The notes below the pieces were generated by a model. The model did not search any database. It saw nothing but the letters and a program-made list of their open reading frames with translations, and had not been told where the DNA came from. A DNA stretch of 64,000 nucleotides, from assembly GCA_045654805.1 (NCBI GenBank), contig JAZOOD010000010.1, forward strand, positions 58,177 through 122,176. The letters run 5' to 3'. The DNA comes from CAZNKU01 sp045654805 (GTDB taxonomy: Bacteria > Bacillota > Clostridia > Monoglobales > Firm-18). Position numbers and translations under genes: made by a program. Shown piece after piece: positions 51,495 to 59,988 of the stretch (its first letter is position 1; the number at the start of each line of letters is the position of its first letter).

Positions 51495-52681
51495 TATTTA
51501 TTTAAAAAATCTTCAAGTCTGTCTAGACCTTTTACGATATTTTCCATACTTGTAGCGTAGGACCATCTTACATAACCCTCTGCACCGAAGCCGGAACCCG
51601 GTACAAGTGCAACAAGGCTCTTTTCAAGCAAAACCTCGCAAAAATCATCAGAAGTATTGATAACCCTTCCGCCAAATTCCTTGCCAAAAAGCTCTGTTAT
51701 ATTCATCATTACATAAAAAGCACCCTCAGGCTTTTTGCAGGAAACGCCTTTTATACTGTTGATACGGTCTACCATATAATTACGTCTTTCCTCAAAGACC
51801 TTTCTCATTTCCTCAACAGTAGCCTGTTCACCATTATATGCCTCCAAAGCAGCCGCCTGGGAAATGGAGCTTGGGTTAGATGCCGCGTGGCTCTGCATAT
51901 TGGACATAACCTTTGTTACCTCTGCATTTGCAGCAGTAAAGCCTATTCTCCAACCTGTCATTGCATAGCTTTTGGAAACACCGTTTATTATAATAGTACG
52001 TTCCTTTATCTCATCATTAAATGATGCGATGCTTGTGTGTTTTTTGCCGTCGTATATAAGCTTTTCATAAATTTCGTCTGCTACAACAAATATATCATTT
52101 TCCACAGCGATTTCCGCAATTTCGCGAAGTTCATCTTCTCCATAAAGCATACCCGTAGGATTGCTTGGACTATTAAGCACTAAAGCCTTTGTTTTTGGAG
52201 TGATTGCATCCCTTAACTGCTGTGCAGTAAATTTAAAGCAATCCTCTTCCTTTGTTTCAATAATAACAGGAACACCATCTGCCATTTTTATCATTTCTGT
52301 ATAGCTTACCCAATAAGGTGCAGGAACAATTATTTCATCACCAGGGTTAATTATTGCATCAAATGTATTCATCAGGGAATGCTTTGCACCATTAGAAACA
52401 ACAATATTAGCAGGAGTATATTCAAGACCATTATCCCTCTTTAATTTTTCACAAATAGCTTTTTTAAGGGCCAATGTACCAGAAGCAGGAGTGTATTTTG
52501 TCTGTCCTTCCTCAATAGCCTTAATGGCCATTTCCTTAATATTATCAGGTGTATCAAAATCAGGCTCACCGCAACCAAAACCAATTACATCAATACCATC
52601 TGCCTTCATAGCTTTAAATTTTGCATCTATTGCCAATGTAGGTGATGCGCTGACCTGCAATGCTTTTTTTGATAAAATCAT
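51494..52681 (-). CDS. PLP-dependent aspartate-type aminotransferase
   Basis: Class I aminotransferase of 395 residues from ATG 52681, where the GAAGGGG site lies 8 bases upstream; the in-frame ATG at 52702 is rejected. It has the NSPSNPTG motif (substrate/PLP contact), ADEIYEKL and the PLP-lysine segment NGVSKSYAMTGWRIG. It resembles aspartate aminotransferases of the AspC/AspB group; alternatives are other amino-acid transaminases. It stands alone with its own promoter. Confidence 0.9.
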   Translation of the reverse strand: MILSKKALQVSASPTLAIDAKFKAMKADGIDVIGFGCGEPDFDTPDNIKEMAIKAIEEGQTKYTPASGTLALKKAICEKLKRDNGLEYTPANIVVSNGAKHSLMNTFDAIINPGDEIIVPAPYWVSYTEMIKMADGVPVIIETKEEDCFKFTAQQLRDAITPKTKALVLNSPSNPTGMLYGEDELREIAEIAVENDIFVVADEIYEKLIYDGKKHTSIASFNDEIKERTIIINGVSKSYAMTGWRIGFTAANAEVTKVMSNMQSHAASNPSSISQAAALEAYNGEQATVEEMRKVFEERRNYMVDRINSIKGVSCKKPEGAFYVMMNITELFGKEFGGRVINTSDDFCEVLLEKSLVALVPGSGFGAEGYVRWSYATSMENIVKGLDRLEDFLNK

Positions 52682-52714
52682 ATTATTTTCCCCTTCTATC
52701 AATTATCTTATAAC

Positions 52715-52743
52715 ATAATACACCAATTTCCAAAAAAATGCAA
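52715..52743 (-). promoter_or_regulatory. Promoter of the aminotransferase gene
   Basis: On the minus strand, -35 TTGCAT (52738-52743), 17-base spacer, -10 TATTAT (52715-52720), with a TG just before the -10. Confidence 0.6.
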
Positions 52744-52754
52744 TATAAAAAACA

Positions 52755-52822
52755 AAATTTTTCAAAAAATATATAAAATAACAACTGAATTTGCTATTTT
52801 CTACATATTTTTTGAAAAATTT
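52755..52822. repeat. Perfect 18-base AT-rich inverted repeat
   Basis: AAATTTTTCAAAAAATAT (52755-52772) and its exact reverse complement (52805-52822) are separated by 32 bases; parts of the loop (AAAATA and TATTTT) can extend the stem. It begins 38 bases after the yraN stop and ends 12 bases before the -35 box of the aminotransferase promoter. It could act as a bidirectional terminator or as a structural element. It has no GC clamp, which is unusual for a terminator. Confidence 0.7.
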
Positions 52823-52859
52823 GTTAGATTACCGAGCAAAATACTTATATATATTATAC

Positions 52860-53225
52860 TCAAAAAGCGTTTACAATATGCTCAATTTTTACTTTTTTTA
52901 ATTTTTTTTCGTTAATATGCCCATTTACAACAATAACATCAAATCTCGCAGGTATGCCGTCATACTTCATAAGATACAACTGTGCCGCCTTGGTCATCCT
53001 TTGCTGCTTGGTATAATTAACGGCCTCAAGCCCTCCTCCGTAATCCTCACTACTGCGTGTTTTTACCTCTACAAACACTATGTATCCGTCTTTTTTTGCA
53101 ATTACATCAATTTCTCCACCGCGAACATTGAAATTTCTTTCCAATATGATATATCCCTTTTTCTTCAGGTACTTTACAGCTTCGTCTTCACCTAATCTTC
53201 CTATGACCTTTTTGTATTTTTCCAT
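52860..53225 (-). CDS. YraN family (UPF0102) endonuclease-like protein
   Basis: 121 residues with a Holliday-junction-resolvase-like fold: GRLGEDEAVKYLKKKGY at the N-terminus, RGGEIDVIAKKDGYIVFVEVKTRS with the nuclease D-x-E-x-K motif (D, E-V-K in FVEVK). It may act as a nuclease, but its function is uncertain. It follows rnhB by 2 bases and is the last gene of the rplS run. Confidence 0.88.
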   Translation of the reverse strand: MEKYKKVIGRLGEDEAVKYLKKKGYIILERNFNVRGGEIDVIAKKDGYIVFVEVKTRSSEDYGGGLEAVNYTKQQRMTKAAQLYLMKYDGIPARFDVIVVNGHINEKKLKKVKIEHIVNAF

Positions 53226-53227
53226 AG

Positions 53228-53848
53228 CTACTCCCCAAGCTTTAAATTAAAAGACTTTCTATGTACGTCGGACGCACCATATTTTTTTAGTGCCTCATAA
53301 TGGTCCTTGGTGGGATATCCCTTATGTTTTTTAAAATTATATTGCGGATATTTTTCATCAAGTTCCATCATATACCTGTCTCTTGTAACCTTTGCAAGTA
53401 TTGATGCAGCCGCAATGGATATGCTCTTGCTGTCACCCTTTACAACACATTCGTGGGGCAAGTCCATACCCTTTATTCTATTACCATCAATAAGTACATA
53501 ATCAGGCTTTACAGAAAGCTGTTCTACCGCATCACACATACCTTTAAAGGTAGCATTTAAAATATTAAGTCTGTCAATTTCCTCATGAGATACAAGCACA
53601 ATGCTGTAAGATATGGCAATTTCTTTAATCTGGTCATAAAGTTTATCCTTAACTTTATCCGTAAGCTTTTTAGAATCATTTATCTTTTCAAGATAAGCGT
53701 TGTCGGGCAAAATTACAGACGCCACACATACAGGTCCCGCCAAAGGCCCCCTTCCTGCTTCATCAACTCCTGCTATCAATTTATAACCCTGAGCATTCTT
53801 TTCATGCTCTATTTTCCACATTTCATTTACACGTTCTACATCGTTCAT
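53228..53848 (-). CDS. rnhB: Ribonuclease HII
   Basis: 206 residues. It removes RNA in RNA-DNA hybrids, including single ribonucleotides. The active-site acids are Asp29 and Glu30 in GVDEAGRGPLAGPV, and further aspartates in LIDGNRIKG. The stop is 2 bases from the yraN start; 2 bases separate it from rbgA. The order rbgA-rnhB-yraN is conserved in Firmicutes. Confidence 0.95.
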   Translation of the reverse strand: MNDVERVNEMWKIEHEKNAQGYKLIAGVDEAGRGPLAGPVCVASVILPDNAYLEKINDSKKLTDKVKDKLYDQIKEIAISYSIVLVSHEEIDRLNILNATFKGMCDAVEQLSVKPDYVLIDGNRIKGMDLPHECVVKGDSKSISIAAASILAKVTRDRYMMELDEKYPQYNFKKHKGYPTKDHYEALKKYGASDVHRKSFNLKLGE

Positions 53849-53850
53849 AA

Positions 53851-54714
53851 TTACTTTTCCTCTACATCATCAGGTGTTTCCAAAATAATTTTCCCTAATT
53901 TGCAAGCACGGAATTCATCAAGCAATATTCGTGCCGCACGGTCATAATCCACATCCCCGCCGGATATGAGACACCCTCTCTTTTTGCCTATATTAAATAA
54001 GATTTCGTGTCCTAAAAGACCATCTACTGAGGTAAGTTTATATTTTTCACACAAGGCGTCGGGAGCTTTTTTCGCCAACAAAGCACAAAGCTCGCAAGCT
54101 ACCTCTGCAATATCATAAACCTCATCACGGATAGCACCGGTAAATGCCAGATTTCTGCCAACAAATTCGTCCTCAAATTTTGGCCACAAAATACCGGGAG
54201 TGTCTAAAAGTTCATATCCACCGCTTATGCGTATCCATTGTTTGGAAGTAGTAACCCCCGGGCGGTCACCTGTTTTGGCACCTGCTCTACCGCTTAACTT
54301 GTTTATAAATGAAGACTTTCCAACATTGGGGATACCTACAACCATCATCCTTGGGGCACGGTTTTTCATGCCCCTTTCGGTATCACGCTTTATTTTGTCC
54401 CTCAAAGCATTATTGATTTCATTTTTTAATGCACCTATACCCGTACCTTTAATACTGTCAACCGCAACAGCAGTTATACCCTGACTTTTGTAATATGCAA
54501 TCCATTCCTTAAGCATATTTTCATCAGCCATATCACATTTATTAAGAGCAATAACCCTTGGCTTGTTGCCCAAAATTTCTTTTAGAATAGGGTTGGTTGA
54601 AGAATAGGGGATTCGGGCATCCTTAAGTTCCACAACCACATCAACTAATTTTAAATTTTCAGTTATGAGCCTTCTGGTCTTTGCCATATGCCCCGGAAAC
54701 CATTGTATATTCAT
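53851..54714 (-). CDS. rbgA: Ribosome biogenesis GTPase RbgA (YlqF)
   Basis: 287 residues with a circularly permuted GTPase: the NKCD motif (G4) comes before the P-loop GIPNVGKSS (G1) and DTPG (G3). The start MNIQWFPGHMAKT is typical of YlqF. It acts in late 50S assembly. Next to rplS and lepB, as in Bacillus. Confidence 0.95.
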   Translation of the reverse strand: MNIQWFPGHMAKTRRLITENLKLVDVVVELKDARIPYSSTNPILKEILGNKPRVIALNKCDMADENMLKEWIAYYKSQGITAVAVDSIKGTGIGALKNEINNALRDKIKRDTERGMKNRAPRMMVVGIPNVGKSSFINKLSGRAGAKTGDRPGVTTSKQWIRISGGYELLDTPGILWPKFEDEFVGRNLAFTGAIRDEVYDIAEVACELCALLAKKAPDALCEKYKLTSVDGLLGHEILFNIGKKRGCLISGGDVDYDRAARILLDEFRACKLGKIILETPDDVEEK

Positions 54715-54729
54715 AAAATCATCCTCGAA

Positions 54730-55413
54730 TTATTTTAATACACCAAATGTGTTAAATGGCAATAATCTAAATACTGCCCTGCCCATAATATCATCTTCGT
54801 GCACACAACCGTAATATATTGGCTTTTCAACAATTTTGCCCGTTTCTGAATCAAAATCGCTGTAATAGAAATCGTCGTTATCACCATCATCCTTAATACT
54901 GGAAACATCAAGACTTCTGCCGTCATGGCTTTGCTGACGGTTATCACCCATTACAAAAACACAATCCTCCGGAACAGTAATAGGGAACTGAACATCATCC
55001 CTGTCCGTTGTGCTATTTTTAATATAATTTTCCTCATAAACTTTATCATCAACATATACTGTGCCAGTCCTGAAATTGATATCAACTGTCTGTCCCTCTG
55101 TTGCTATAACACGTTTAATATATGGCTCATTTGGATGCCAGTCTGGTCTGAAAACTATAATATCACCCTGCTTTGGCTCATAGTTTAGCTTTACTACAAC
55201 TAATCTATCACCGTTTTGCAACGTATTTTCCATAGACGGACCGCTTACCTGTACTAAGGTAAACAAAAATGTGCGGATTATAACTGCAAGTATAACAGCC
55301 ACAACTATTGCAACAACCCATTCCTTAACTTCCTTTTTCCAGTCAAAGCCCTTTGGTTCTTCCGTCATAATTTCTTCATTAAAATTTTCCATATTTTCAA
55401 AATTATTTTCCAT
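54730..55413 (-). CDS. lepB: Signal peptidase I
   Basis: 227 residues with an N-terminal cytoplasmic acidic tail, one membrane anchor (about 32-52) and an extracellular catalytic domain. The catalytic Ser60 is in SGPSMENTL and Lys100 in IKRVIATEG; MGDNRQQSHDGR is box E. It cleaves secretory signal peptides. It lies 15 bases upstream of rbgA; rplS precedes. Confidence 0.95.
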   Translation of the reverse strand: MENNFENMENFNEEIMTEEPKGFDWKKEVKEWVVAIVVAVILAVIIRTFLFTLVQVSGPSMENTLQNGDRLVVVKLNYEPKQGDIIVFRPDWHPNEPYIKRVIATEGQTVDINFRTGTVYVDDKVYEENYIKNSTTDRDDVQFPITVPEDCVFVMGDNRQQSHDGRSLDVSSIKDDGDNDDFYYSDFDSETGKIVEKPIYYGCVHEDDIMGRAVFRLLPFNTFGVLK

Positions 55414-55513
55414 AATATATCAACCTCTCTTTTATGTAAATACGCTATATTTATATTTTACCATAAAGAAATAAATTTTACCATATAAATGCAAAAAATT
55501 TTAAAATTAAAAA

Positions 55514-55545
55514 GGCGTGGTTGAAGCAAACGCTGCAACTACGCC
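55514..55545 (-). terminator. Terminator after rplS
   Basis: On the minus strand GGCGTAGTTG pairs with CAACCACGCC (one mismatch) and is followed by TTTTTAATTTT. This suggests that rplS is often transcribed alone and lepB starts from another promoter. Confidence 0.75.
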
Positions 55546-55559
55546 AATTCAATTTCGTA

Positions 55560-55901
55560 TTAAAGTCTTTCTTTAACCTTTGCTGCCTTACCAACTCTAT
55601 CACGTAGATAGTATAGTTTAGCACGACGAACTTTACCTTTACGAACAACATCAATATGGTCAATGTTAGGAGAATTAACAAGGAATGTTTTTTCAACGCC
55701 AACGCCATATGATACTCTGCGTACTGTGAAAGTTTCAGAAATACCACCATGCTTTTTAGCAATGATTGTACCTTCAAACATCTGAATTCTTTCTCTTGTA
55801 CCTTCTTTTACCTTGATGTGCACGTGTACTGTGTCACCAATGTTTAGCTGTGGTAAGTCTGTACGAAGCTGTTCCTTACCGATTTCGTTCAAGATATTCA
55901 T
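55560..55901 (-). CDS. rplS: 50S ribosomal protein L19
   Basis: 113 residues with the family start NILNEIGKEQLR and the conserved FTVRRVSYGVGVEKTF segment. ATG 55901 is chosen over the adjacent ATG 55904 because the GGAAG site lies 7 bases upstream; the difference is one residue. A longer in-frame start at 55928 lies upstream of that site and is not used. Promoter at 55979-56007, leader about 75 bases. A hairpin terminator follows immediately. Confidence 0.96.
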   Translation of the reverse strand: MNILNEIGKEQLRTDLPQLNIGDTVHVHIKVKEGTRERIQMFEGTIIAKKHGGISETFTVRRVSYGVGVEKTFLVNSPNIDHIDVVRKGKVRRAKLYYLRDRVGKAAKVKERL

Positions 55902-55978
55902 CATATATCTTCCTTTCTTCATAGACATTCATGCATATACTTTATACACAGAGGACTATCCGTTTTAAACCGCATTAT

Positions 55979-56007
55979 ATTTTAACACATATTTTTTTAA
56001 AATGCAA
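55979..56007 (-). promoter_or_regulatory. Promoter of rplS
   Basis: On the minus strand, -35 TTGCAT (56002-56007), 17-base spacer, -10 TAAAAT (55979-55984) with TG two bases upstream. The leader of about 75 bases may fold but shows no motif I can identify. Confidence 0.6.
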
Positions 56008-56021
56008 GTACTTTTTTAAAT

Positions 56022-57011
56022 TTATTCTAAAATTTGTGCCATCATCAATTCCAAAGCCGTATATCCGTCTATTTTACCGGATTTAATTTGCAAATCATAT
56101 TGGGCACAAAGTTCCATACCCATACGTAATCTTTCCTTTGAATAACGCTTTGATTCTGCCGATAACTTACCTGCAAGCCACTTTCTGTTTGGTGCAAGAA
56201 AATCCGCTCCATTTTTACCTTCTTCACCTAAAAGCTTAAACATCAAAAGGTCTGCAAGTTGCTTATATACTGTTATAAATATAACTATGGGCTGTTCTTT
56301 GTTTATTTTAAACCCATTTAAAATGTTATAAGCACTTTCCGCATTCCCCCGAAGCAGGTGATCCGACATTTCAAATATTTTATATTCAACAGGCACTTTT
56401 ACAAGCTCATCAATCATTTTGCGTGTTATTACAGGTGATTCTGTGGATGCAACAAGCTTTTCACATTCCACAGACAACTTTTCCAAAGACCTCTCACACA
56501 AATTAATAAGATACTCCGTATCTGTAGAATTCATCTGTTTGTCTTTAGTTGCAATCTGCCTTGAAACCCACGCACGTAAATCTGCAACCCCCTGCTTTTT
56601 AAACTCTACACACTCTCCCTTTTTATTAATTGTGTCCATAAGAGCCTTTTTCAGTTTGGAGGCTTCCTCCTCTACAACTATAACAACTGCATAATCCGGA
56701 ATGTTTTCAAAAATTTCCACAAGTGGCTTTTGATAGTCCTTTAATTTAACGAATTTGGTATTCTTTAGTACAACAACCTTTTTCTCCGACATTGTGGGAT
56801 ATGATTCCACATCATTTACAAATGACTCAAAATCTTCATTGTCCTCATTGTAATAACTATAGTTAAATTCTCTCAATCCATCGCCCAAAGCCATATCTAT
56901 AACCTTTTTCACATACATATCCACAAGGTATTTTTCTTCCCCGCAAAAGAAGTATATGTTTTTAAGCTCACCTTGTTTTAAAAGTTGTTTAAGCTTTGTT
57001 ACATTAATCAA
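56022..57011 (-). CDS. holA: DNA polymerase III delta subunit
   Basis: Clamp-loader subunit of 329 residues that opens the sliding clamp. The start is TTG 57011: a GGCGGTGAT sequence, 8 of 9 bases of the ideal site, lies 5 bases upstream and the homologous sequence begins here. A longer ATG at 57062 would overlap comEC by 37 bases. It has NIYFFCGEEKYLV at the N-terminus and the family's helical C-terminal region. It follows comEC, the normal comEC-holA order. Confidence 0.9.
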   Translation of the reverse strand: MINVTKLKQLLKQGELKNIYFFCGEEKYLVDMYVKKVIDMALGDGLREFNYSYYNEDNEDFESFVNDVESYPTMSEKKVVVLKNTKFVKLKDYQKPLVEIFENIPDYAVVIVVEEEASKLKKALMDTINKKGECVEFKKQGVADLRAWVSRQIATKDKQMNSTDTEYLINLCERSLEKLSVECEKLVASTESPVITRKMIDELVKVPVEYKIFEMSDHLLRGNAESAYNILNGFKINKEQPIVIFITVYKQLADLLMFKLLGEEGKNGADFLAPNRKWLAGKLSAESKRYSKERLRMGMELCAQYDLQIKSGKIDGYTALELMMAQILE

Positions 57012-57025
57012 ACTATCACCGCCAA

Positions 57026-58945
57026 TCAATACACAAACATTGGTTGAAAAATTATATTCCATTCCGCCCGTTGCGTCATATATATTTTCTCATTCACACC
57101 ATTTTCCAAATAAATTTTTATAACATCATTGGAAACAGATAACAATAAGCAGGACCCTTCTTCCGTTGATGTGAATTTAAATCCAACATCATCTATATAG
57201 AAAGTATAATCACTTTGATTATAATACAAAACCCTGGAATTTTCAAGTTGTAAATTAACATCCTTCATAATATCAGGCATAAGTATCGTTTTGACATCAC
57301 AATTTATGCACAAATCTTCCAGACATGAATATCTGTCCGAGTCATCATCTGTTATCAGCAAAAGATATATTTCATCAATGCCCGTCTTAACCGCATAATC
57401 GAGTGCCTTATAACCACAATCAACCAGAATTTCAAGTCCGTTTTTAGTAGTAATATGTTCCATATTAAATGAGCCGTTGTTAATGAACTTTACCGTGCTG
57501 TCCTTAATGTCAACACTGCGATAAGCAAACATATTGGTACATATAACCAAAACCATAAACATAATGAACATCATTTCATCTATTCTATAATTGTCAAGAA
57601 AGAAATACACTCCAATACATACCAGATAGAACACTATAAATTGCAACATATCAGGTGACGGTACAGTAATATGAAAAAAATCAAGTGAGGCAAAAAATTC
57701 TGCAACAAAAATTATAAGAGATGCCAAAGTCCCTGAAACAAAACCGAATAATGGTAAAATACACCCTATGTAACCAAACAAAATTATTGTGGGGACCAAA
57801 GGTACTACTATCAAATTCACCAACACGGTTTCTAAAGAAATAGTGTTATAATAATAAAGTGCAACAGGCATTACAAACAACATTGCAATAAATGAAACCG
57901 CAATCGTCTTGTGTTTAAAATGTTCTGTATATAAAACTATTCCTAAAGTTACAATAAAAGATAATTGAAAGCCTGCATCCACACAGTAGTACGGATTTAT
58001 TATACATATCATAACCCCCGCTACCATAAGATTCATCACACCATCGCTGCGGCGCTTCATACCGAACAAGATATAACTGATTACAGACATTATTCCTGCA
58101 CGCAATATGGATGCACGTTCTCCAATTATTATGGTATATAAAATTACCAATGTCAATATAAATACAATATGCAAAAATTTATTTTTCTTAAGCCTGGAAG
58201 AAATAAGAAAAAAGAAGGATAAAAATATGCCCATATGCAAACCGGATACGGCAACAAGATGCGATATTCCTGTAAGTCGAAAACTCTCCTTCATTCCCTC
58301 ATCCAGTTTATCCGTATTACCCGTAAGCAATGCGAGCATTAGTCCCTCTGCCTTGTGGGACATTGCATAGCCATTAATTTTTACAGAAATATAATTTCTT
58401 ACTTTACCACCTATGTCCCATATTGAAAATTCATTTTCATAACCGGTTATTTCAATATTTTTCGGATTTATCTTACCTACAATACCATCTAAAGCGTAAT
58501 AAAATCTATAGTCGGCATCACCATTAAACTGTGCTTTTTCAAATGAACTAAGCTTACCTGTCACATTAACAATAGCCCCTTCATACATTTCCTGTTCACC
58601 ATACCTGCTTACACTCACATAATAATCATCCATACGCACCAGAAAATTCCTATCATCCACTTCGGTTACTATGCCGGTAAGAGTAACTGAAGTGCCATAA
58701 AGGTCAGTCACCTTCGAAAAAGTATTATAATGATTATATCCTCCCATTAAAGCTCCGCTTATAAAGACAAATATCAACACACCCATATATAAATTACATA
58801 AAGTTTTTATTTTAAAGAGTATAACTTTTACAAGAAATACAAATCCAAGGGAGATTAACGCCACACATACGTCAGCTGTATCAAATTTTATTCCGCAAAA
58901 ACATCCCAAAATAAAAGATAAACATAATACCGCGAATATATGCAT
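57026..58945 (-). CDS. comEC: ComEC-like DNA uptake channel with degenerate C-terminal domain
   Basis: 639 residues from ATG 58945 (CGGAGG site 7 bases upstream; an in-frame upstream ATG at 59056 is rejected). It has an N-terminal membrane part with the DUF4131-like OB region (VTDLYGTSVTLTGIV, near 80-95) and a central Competence domain with the AVSGLHMGIF motif and many membrane helices. The C-terminal region should be a metallo-beta-lactamase domain; here the HxHxDH motif is replaced by ITDDDSDRY. DNA transport may remain, but the predicted nuclease is lost. Confidence 0.88.
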   Translation of the reverse strand: MHIFAVLCLSFILGCFCGIKFDTADVCVALISLGFVFLVKVILFKIKTLCNLYMGVLIFVFISGALMGGYNHYNTFSKVTDLYGTSVTLTGIVTEVDDRNFLVRMDDYYVSVSRYGEQEMYEGAIVNVTGKLSSFEKAQFNGDADYRFYYALDGIVGKINPKNIEITGYENEFSIWDIGGKVRNYISVKINGYAMSHKAEGLMLALLTGNTDKLDEGMKESFRLTGISHLVAVSGLHMGIFLSFFFLISSRLKKNKFLHIVFILTLVILYTIIIGERASILRAGIMSVISYILFGMKRRSDGVMNLMVAGVMICIINPYYCVDAGFQLSFIVTLGIVLYTEHFKHKTIAVSFIAMLFVMPVALYYYNTISLETVLVNLIVVPLVPTIILFGYIGCILPLFGFVSGTLASLIIFVAEFFASLDFFHITVPSPDMLQFIVFYLVCIGVYFFLDNYRIDEMMFIMFMVLVICTNMFAYRSVDIKDSTVKFINNGSFNMEHITTKNGLEILVDCGYKALDYAVKTGIDEIYLLLITDDDSDRYSCLEDLCINCDVKTILMPDIMKDVNLQLENSRVLYYNQSDYTFYIDDVGFKFTSTEEGSCLLLSVSNDVIKIYLENGVNEKIYMTQRAEWNIIFQPMFVY

Positions 58946-58973
58946 ATATAATACCTCCGGACAAGCTATCCTA

Positions 58974-59001
58974 ATTATACCACTTTCGACAAAAAATTCA
59001 A
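58974..59001 (-). promoter_or_regulatory. Promoter of comEC-holA
   Basis: On the minus strand, -35 TTGAAT (58996-59001), 16-base spacer, -10 TATAAT (58974-58979), 29 bases before the comEC start. Confidence 0.6.
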
Positions 59002-59015
59002 CCAAAAACTTATTG

Positions 59016-59044
59016 TTTACACAGCCCAAAATTTGTGATAAACT
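59016..59044 (+). promoter_or_regulatory. Probable promoter of the dnaD-dnaI-like operon
   Basis: TTTACA (59016-59021), 17-base spacer, TAAACT (59039-59044). Both boxes are imperfect. It lies in the short divergent region with the comEC promoter. Confidence 0.45.
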
Positions 59045-59076
59045 GTAATAAGACAAATTTGAAACGGAGAAGTAAA

Positions 59077-59988
59077 ATGAAAGACTTTAAACTGCCAATG
59101 GATTTTGTTGACAACTACATATTAAAGGCAAAACCCGAATATGTGATGGTATACCTGTATGCTCACCGCCACAAGGCAGATGACAAGTGTTTTAACCACG
59201 CAGAAGCGTCTGCCGTACTTGGACTTAATGAACAAAAAGTCAGGGAAGCCGCAGAATACTGGACTGGGCTTGGTTTTGACATTTTTACTGTCAAAAAATT
59301 CCCTCCAAAATGTGAAAAAAGTAAATACTCTGCAGGTGAAATTGCAAAATTTACTGATTCTGACCATGAGCTTGCTCTTTTATATGAGGAAACAGAAAAA
59401 ATTATGAACAAGCCACTGTCCACCAATGACCAGCAAACTCTTTTCTGGATATATAATGATTTGGGAATGAGTACAAGTATGATTATACTTATGCTTAACT
59501 ATGCAAAAAGCATAGACAAATGCAAAATGAGATTTATTGAAAAAACTGCATTTGAATGGTCGGAAAAAGGCATAACAAATTTTAACGATGCAGAAAAATA
59601 TCTTGCGGAAATGGAACGGGTAAACACCTATGAATTACGCATCAAAAAACTTTTTGGAATAGACAGGAATTTTATTGCTACGGAAAAAGCTATTATAGCA
59701 GGATGGTGCGACAAAATTAAACCCACCAAAGATGAACTGATACGTGCATTTGAAATATGTGTTAACAACACAGGCAAAGTTACATTAAGATACATAAACA
59801 CAATACTTGTTAACTGGAGAAAAGAAGGGAAGAAACAAAAAACCTCCACCAACATTACCATACCTACACCAAAGGCTACAAAATTTAACAACTTTGAGCC
59901 AAGCGGAAATATAGATTATAAAAAACTGGAATTGGAAGCTTTGAGAAGACGAATTTCACGAAACAAAGAGGGTGAAAAAAATGGATAA
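59077..59988 (+). CDS. DnaD domain protein
   Basis: 303 residues from ATG 59077 (ACGGAGAAG site upstream; the in-frame ATG at 59035 is rejected). The N-terminal part (about 1-90) is a winged-helix domain typical of DnaD; the C-terminal part (about 115-190) carries the DnaD-type helical bundle with YNDLGMSTSMIILMLNYAKS and further a YINTILVNWRKEGKK segment. Such proteins take part in primosome assembly with DnaI/DnaC-like helicase loaders. The next gene is a DnaC-like ATPase, starting 8 bases before its stop. Confidence 0.85.
   Translation: MKDFKLPMDFVDNYILKAKPEYVMVYLYAHRHKADDKCFNHAEASAVLGLNEQKVREAAEYWTGLGFDIFTVKKFPPKCEKSKYSAGEIAKFTDSDHELALLYEETEKIMNKPLSTNDQQTLFWIYNDLGMSTSMIILMLNYAKSIDKCKMRFIEKTAFEWSEKGITNFNDAEKYLAEMERVNTYELRIKKLFGIDRNFIATEKAIIAGWCDKIKPTKDELIRAFEICVNNTGKVTLRYINTILVNWRKEGKKQKTSTNITIPTPKATKFNNFEPSGNIDYKKLELEALRRRISRNKEGEKNG

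Noticed and set aside
55902..55978. Possible L19 leader RNA (ribosomal protein autoregulation)
   Set aside because: The 75-base leader has weak pairings only; without a covariance model I cannot support it.
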